DNA of 31,841 bases, taken from the IMG/VR virus record IMGVR_UViG_3300009603_000034, positions 1-31,841 of that record. The stretch is one strand, 5' to 3'. This DNA is from a virus. The stretch's first letter is position 1. The number at the start of each line of letters is the position of its first letter. The position numbers and the translations under genes were made by a program. The notes beneath the pieces were generated by a model. The model worked only from the letters and a program-made list of their open reading frames with translations. It had not been told where the DNA came from and ran no database searches. This document shows positions 29,501 to 31,841 of this stretch, piece after piece.

Positions 29501-31841
29501 GCTGTAGGGCTAATACCTTCGCTAAGAACTGACGGTGGAGGAGTGACGCCAACATCTTCCGGTAACATATCAAATTTTCTTTTTACTTCAAACCTAGACC
29601 TTAATTCTTTTAACTCAGGCAAGTTTAACAGTTTAATTTCCCCAACTTGATTTTCTGGAAAATATAATTTAACCATTTCTTTTTGTATTTGAACATTCCC
29701 ACTTGTACTTCTCATAATATTCTGAATATCTTTTAGTTCAGTTTGCCACTCTTGGTACTTAGGGCTACCAGAAAACTGATTAACAGCTTCGATTTGAGAT
29801 GTTTCAGCTTCTCTAATAGATTTCTGACCATGCACGCCTCTCCAATTAGCATTAGCCCAAGCCTCTGCTTCTGCGCGAGTCGCAAAACCTTTAGCCGCTT
29901 CAGCGTCTACAGTATGGATATCCTTAAATGGAACCCACTTAGAACCATGCTGTTTTTTATAGTGTAAAGAAACCTCGAACGGTCTATCAGCTTTAACCCC
30001 TAAATCGCTATATCTTTGTATTGCTAATTTATTATAAGGAGCATCTAATGGTAAATCCTCTATAGAAACATCTGCTTTAGGTCTTAGTTTTTGAACGCTA
30101 GGAGCTATACCTGCACTAGCAGGCCCACCTCTCCTTCCTGCTGGCGACCATTTTGAAGGTGTAAAACCTGGTATAATATGAGATACCCTTAAGTCAACGC
30201 CAGGTCTGTTCAGCGTAACATATTCCACTCTCTCAGGTCCCTTTACGTTAGTAACTTCAAAGACATCAGCGTTTTTTAGCTTGGTTGTAGCACCTGTCTT
30301 AATATCTTTAGGGCTTAGCCTTTCACTTTTAATGACATCATCATACTTACCAATAAATTTACCTATACCTGCTTCGACTGTACTAAACTTACCATTACCT
30401 TCATATAAAGGAATACGAACAAAATCTCCTTCTTTATATTTCGGTCTCCCAACTTTTACAGGTTCCGAAAGCCTTGCAGGCGCAGAAGTCTGAATTTCAG
30501 TTTCTATAGATTTATTTTTTCGACTTAACATTTCTATTCTAGAATTTAATTCATCTTTCTTCCATTCAGCTAATTCTTTACCAACTCTAGAACGATTTCT
30601 TTTCAATCGTTTTTTAATATTATTAATTTCTGAATTATTTCTTTTTATTTGACTGCGTAATTCATTTTCTATAGTAAGATATTCTGGTCCTTTAACATTG
30701 TAGTCGGCTCTCTCTGTAACTGTAGCTTTACGCTCTACACCTTCTTTAGACGCTCTCTGTAAAGCAGATGCATACTTTTGATGTACTTTTTGAATTTCAA
30801 GTTCACCCTTAGTTGGACCGCCTGGTAATTGTTCTCTACTTTGAACTTCGGATTTTGCTTCTTTAATGCTAATAAATCTATTATTAAATCTTCTAAGAAC
30901 TTCTACAACAGACTTACCTTCTATTCTTTCATCTCTCCATTTTTTCTCAACAAAACCATCTTTAGAAGGCTCTGCATAAAATCTTTCATATATTAAATAT
31001 GGTTTTTTATTTTTCGGTCTAACAATCATTTCATTCGGGTCAAACCGAATAAGATAATCGCCAAGTTCTTTCTTCTGTTTTCTAGGTCTTCCAACGCCCT
31101 TCTGGAAATAATCCTTAGATACAAACAAATTTTTATCATTTTCTACCAAGCTTTTAGCAGAATCTACTATCCTATCGCCTGTAACAGTCTCGAATGTAAG
31201 TCTTATAGCCTGCTCTTCAGTGTATCCTTGCCTTCTAAGCTCTTCTATCATTTGGCGTTTACTACCTTCCCTACTTAACCCCCGCATTACTCCATGCATA
31301 GTAGATAAGACTAACCCATGAGCCAATCTTTCATGAAAAGGAATGTCAGTAGTACCGCCATCACCCCAAGCGCCAAGACCGAATAAACCCGCTGACTCAG
31401 CAGCTATCATACCTGCTTTCTTTAATCCTGTAGTATTAGACCATAAGATAGTTGACGGAGCTCCAAACGCTGTAAAAGCACCAGTTGTAAGCGTATCAAC
31501 GCCTAATTGTTTGAATCTATCTTCCAATGGAGAATTTGGTTTCATATGTAACTGCCCATAAGCCGCAAATGGAACAAAATTTCTTTGAGCCACATCAAAA
31601 GCTTTAGCCATTTTTACATAACCAGGTCCTTTAGCAGCTATGCTTTGCAATCCTTTTATATACGCTTTACTACCACCAATAAATCCAGTTGCTCCGCGTA
31701 TCATAAACATTCGATTAGTTGGGTCTGTTGCTATTTTCTTAGCTTCTTTTACCCATTGTGACTTACTTATTTTAGAAGCTTTAGCTAAATTTCTATAGAG
31801 TTTAGATGTTTTTTCTATATTAGTAAGCGGTATAGATGCAC
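26572..31841 (-). CDS. Very large virion-associated (polyvalent-type) protein, N-terminus beyond right edge
   Basis: The frame has no stop between the ATG at 31710 and the right edge, so 43 extra codons are readable and the protein exceeds 1755 residues; the true start is outside. The sequence is mixed: Gly/Ala-rich and aromatic N-part, a long charged coiled coil with NNIKKRLKRNR, and a middle domain (IEWMGPAGKWISNKMLRSSR). Near the end is a stretch (THTITQGV-like, RPLTLFYRIGYRMTNNIVNN) that resembles domains of large polyvalent phage proteins, then a hydrophobic segment and a basic end. Such giant proteins are often ejected with DNA. An RNA polymerase signature was not seen. Confidence 0.72.
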   Translation of the reverse strand, partial: ASIPLTNIEKTSKLYRNLAKASKISKSQWVKEAKKIATDPTNRMFMIRGATGFIGGSKAYIKGLQSIAAKGPGYVKMAKAFDVAQRNFVPFAAYGQLHMKPNSPLEDRFKQLGVDTLTTGAFTAFGAPSTILWSNTTGLKKAGMIAAESAGLFGLGAWGDGGTTDIPFHERLAHGLVLSTMHGVMRGLSREGSKRQMIEELRRQGYTEEQAIRLTFETVTGDRIVDSAKSLVENDKNLFVSKDYFQKGVGRPRKQKKELGDYLIRFDPNEMIVRPKNKKPYLIYERFYAEPSKDGFVEKKWRDERIEGKSVVEVLRRFNNRFISIKEAKSEVQSREQLPGGPTKGELEIQKVHQKYASALQRASKEGVERKATVTERADYNVKGPEYLTIENELRSQIKRNNSEINNIKKRLKRNRSRVGKELAEWKKDELNSRIEMLSRKNKSIETEIQTSAPARLSEPVKVGRPKYKEGDFVRIPLYEGNGKFSTVEAGIGKFIGKYDDVIKSERLSPKDIKTGATTKLKNADVFEVTNVKGPERVEYVTLNRPGVDLRVSHIIPGFTPSKWSPAGRRGGPASAGIAPSVQKLRPKADVSIEDLPLDAPYNKLAIQRYSDLGVKADRPFEVSLHYKKQHGSKWVPFKDIHTVDAEAAKGFATRAEAEAWANANWRGVHGQKSIREAETSQIEAVNQFSGSPKYQEWQTELKDIQNIMRSTSGNVQIQKEMVKLYFPENQVGEIKLLNLPELKELRSRFEVKRKFDMLPEDVGVTPPPSVLSEGISPTARKILTKNTGLFPIHTVIEWMGPAGKWISNKMLRSSRVYRKMMGATQAIEKEVKKLIGSRDWHNLAIHMDDKYIALRKGKDYQRWYDKNSEKNTIVELPDGSKTSINNVEYAANIMRNYFDSMFVAQSKSGYLIKDSRTNKQKPVLRVLYNSKRILDEGSKNIIVKKGTDYIPINKISSRKPRSGIEEEIRSSREERTLSAEQQILDIAQGKLKMGNVIYTREYIPKLKGERLVEYTINKVVDNAYNNNYFPRMITDNFFKTIYRNSELKDAVLLDFISSTPEIEVKLRTRKITLDEAKELAMKEIRNFDGMFKRNKVFGQMWTRVADLPTHMFFSKAENSNLIRIKTNRTTNEAGEVFKVGDTLEGKKIDKVLQVYDFDFPEIMRKYSERTARSTSAYDAFGGIEGLNKGEVNVQLDKLRKEAGGGDVGDFYRNYAKKALDAMVMGQDVSERGPVAKMISSAVSQLTRTSASIGLSAPLSGFKNILLGQVQNATHFQIRSLLKSYWDLMTGGWMGSKSFAESIGAKYTGVYDLYLSSNRASGYWDKVLKTVRFPGMMQQTEMINRIISSTMGHRMLELHLDNLAGLGKKSLIAPRRTTSRHVLMDIFKFDPKEVANMVERRRLGGRGYDKKALEKASDLSHTITQGVGDYPYVPYWMGKDFARPLTLFYRIGYRMTNNIVNNVMTPAIRDGNLFPMMKYVGLSMGAGSALYSTYYYLFDEERKNRFKDAPAGYWSNLIRAEGLGLLSNAFDEYGEGVIDVYAPVVMRNFVDVYKEAMNIAEGKKRAPEAIGDLSKRTIAAVGFSMRIADNLTKDTRKRYTDSRRRQRQFLDAYFKDWNPPLDSDDALTTRTPFYRHIRSLFWYNDEEDKARAYYSALGYLTDQIEKEGVATGLSRRRAEKKAKSILKSIISRQRPIPGSWRKRERGAKASKYNIYVSKLERDDAFEEIELDNLYKQKKRDFWRAVRQYRSNYYGK

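Overview
This window looks like part of a tailed double-stranded DNA phage genome (Caudoviricetes), or a prophage of one. It holds both terminase subunits, a portal, a scaffold-like protein, a major capsid protein and small head proteins. It also holds a replication/recombination block with a DnaB-type helicase, a Cas4/RecB-like nuclease and a single-strand annealing protein. The DNA is clearly AT-rich, genes overlap by 4 to 35 bases almost everywhere, and many starts have AGGAG-type ribosome binding sites. No integrase, tRNA, rRNA or bacterial housekeeping gene was seen. The host cannot be named. Regular Shine-Dalgarno sites argue against a Bacteroidetes-like host.

Layout. (1) 1-10177, minus strand: late block, read right to left. 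Small Cys-rich proteins and a metallophosphoesterase come first, then small terminase, a zinc-ribbon protein, a tiny basic protein, large terminase, portal, scaffold-like protein, capsid, a decoration-like protein, a probable terminator, and small structural genes running off the left edge. (2) 10178-10839: a gene-free control region with an AT-rich element carrying TACGCTA heptamers, about 90 bp of phased A-tracts, twin 14-bp repeats with several TATAAT boxes, and a leader hairpin. (3) 10840-18028, plus strand: a single gene closed by a strong terminator, four unknown small genes, a MoxR-type AAA+ ATPase, a VWA protein, an unknown protein, a ParB-like protein and a DnaJ-type zinc-finger protein. 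(4) 18036-18214: a long hairpin overlapping a second AT-rich element that matches the first one in inverted orientation. (5) 18290-25315, plus strand: ribbon-helix-helix-like protein, Cas4-like nuclease, annealing protein, SSB-like protein, DnaB helicase, two further PD-(D/E)XK-like nucleases, a DNA methyltransferase, a MazG-like protein and small unknowns. (6) 25401-31841, minus strand: an HExxH protein and a very large protein whose start lies beyond the right edge.

How it fits together. The two inverted AT-rich elements bracket the 7.5 kb ATPase/VWA/ParB segment. In both, the TA-rich end faces the genes transcribed away from the segment, so they may be matched promoters, operators or origins. 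If the genome is circular or circularly permuted, the late block would run leftward off the left edge and re-enter at the right edge. It would then end at 25401, convergent with the replication block. The least explained parts are the AAA+/VWA/ParB segment with its unknown neighbours, the paired control elements, and the hairpin at 18036-18127.
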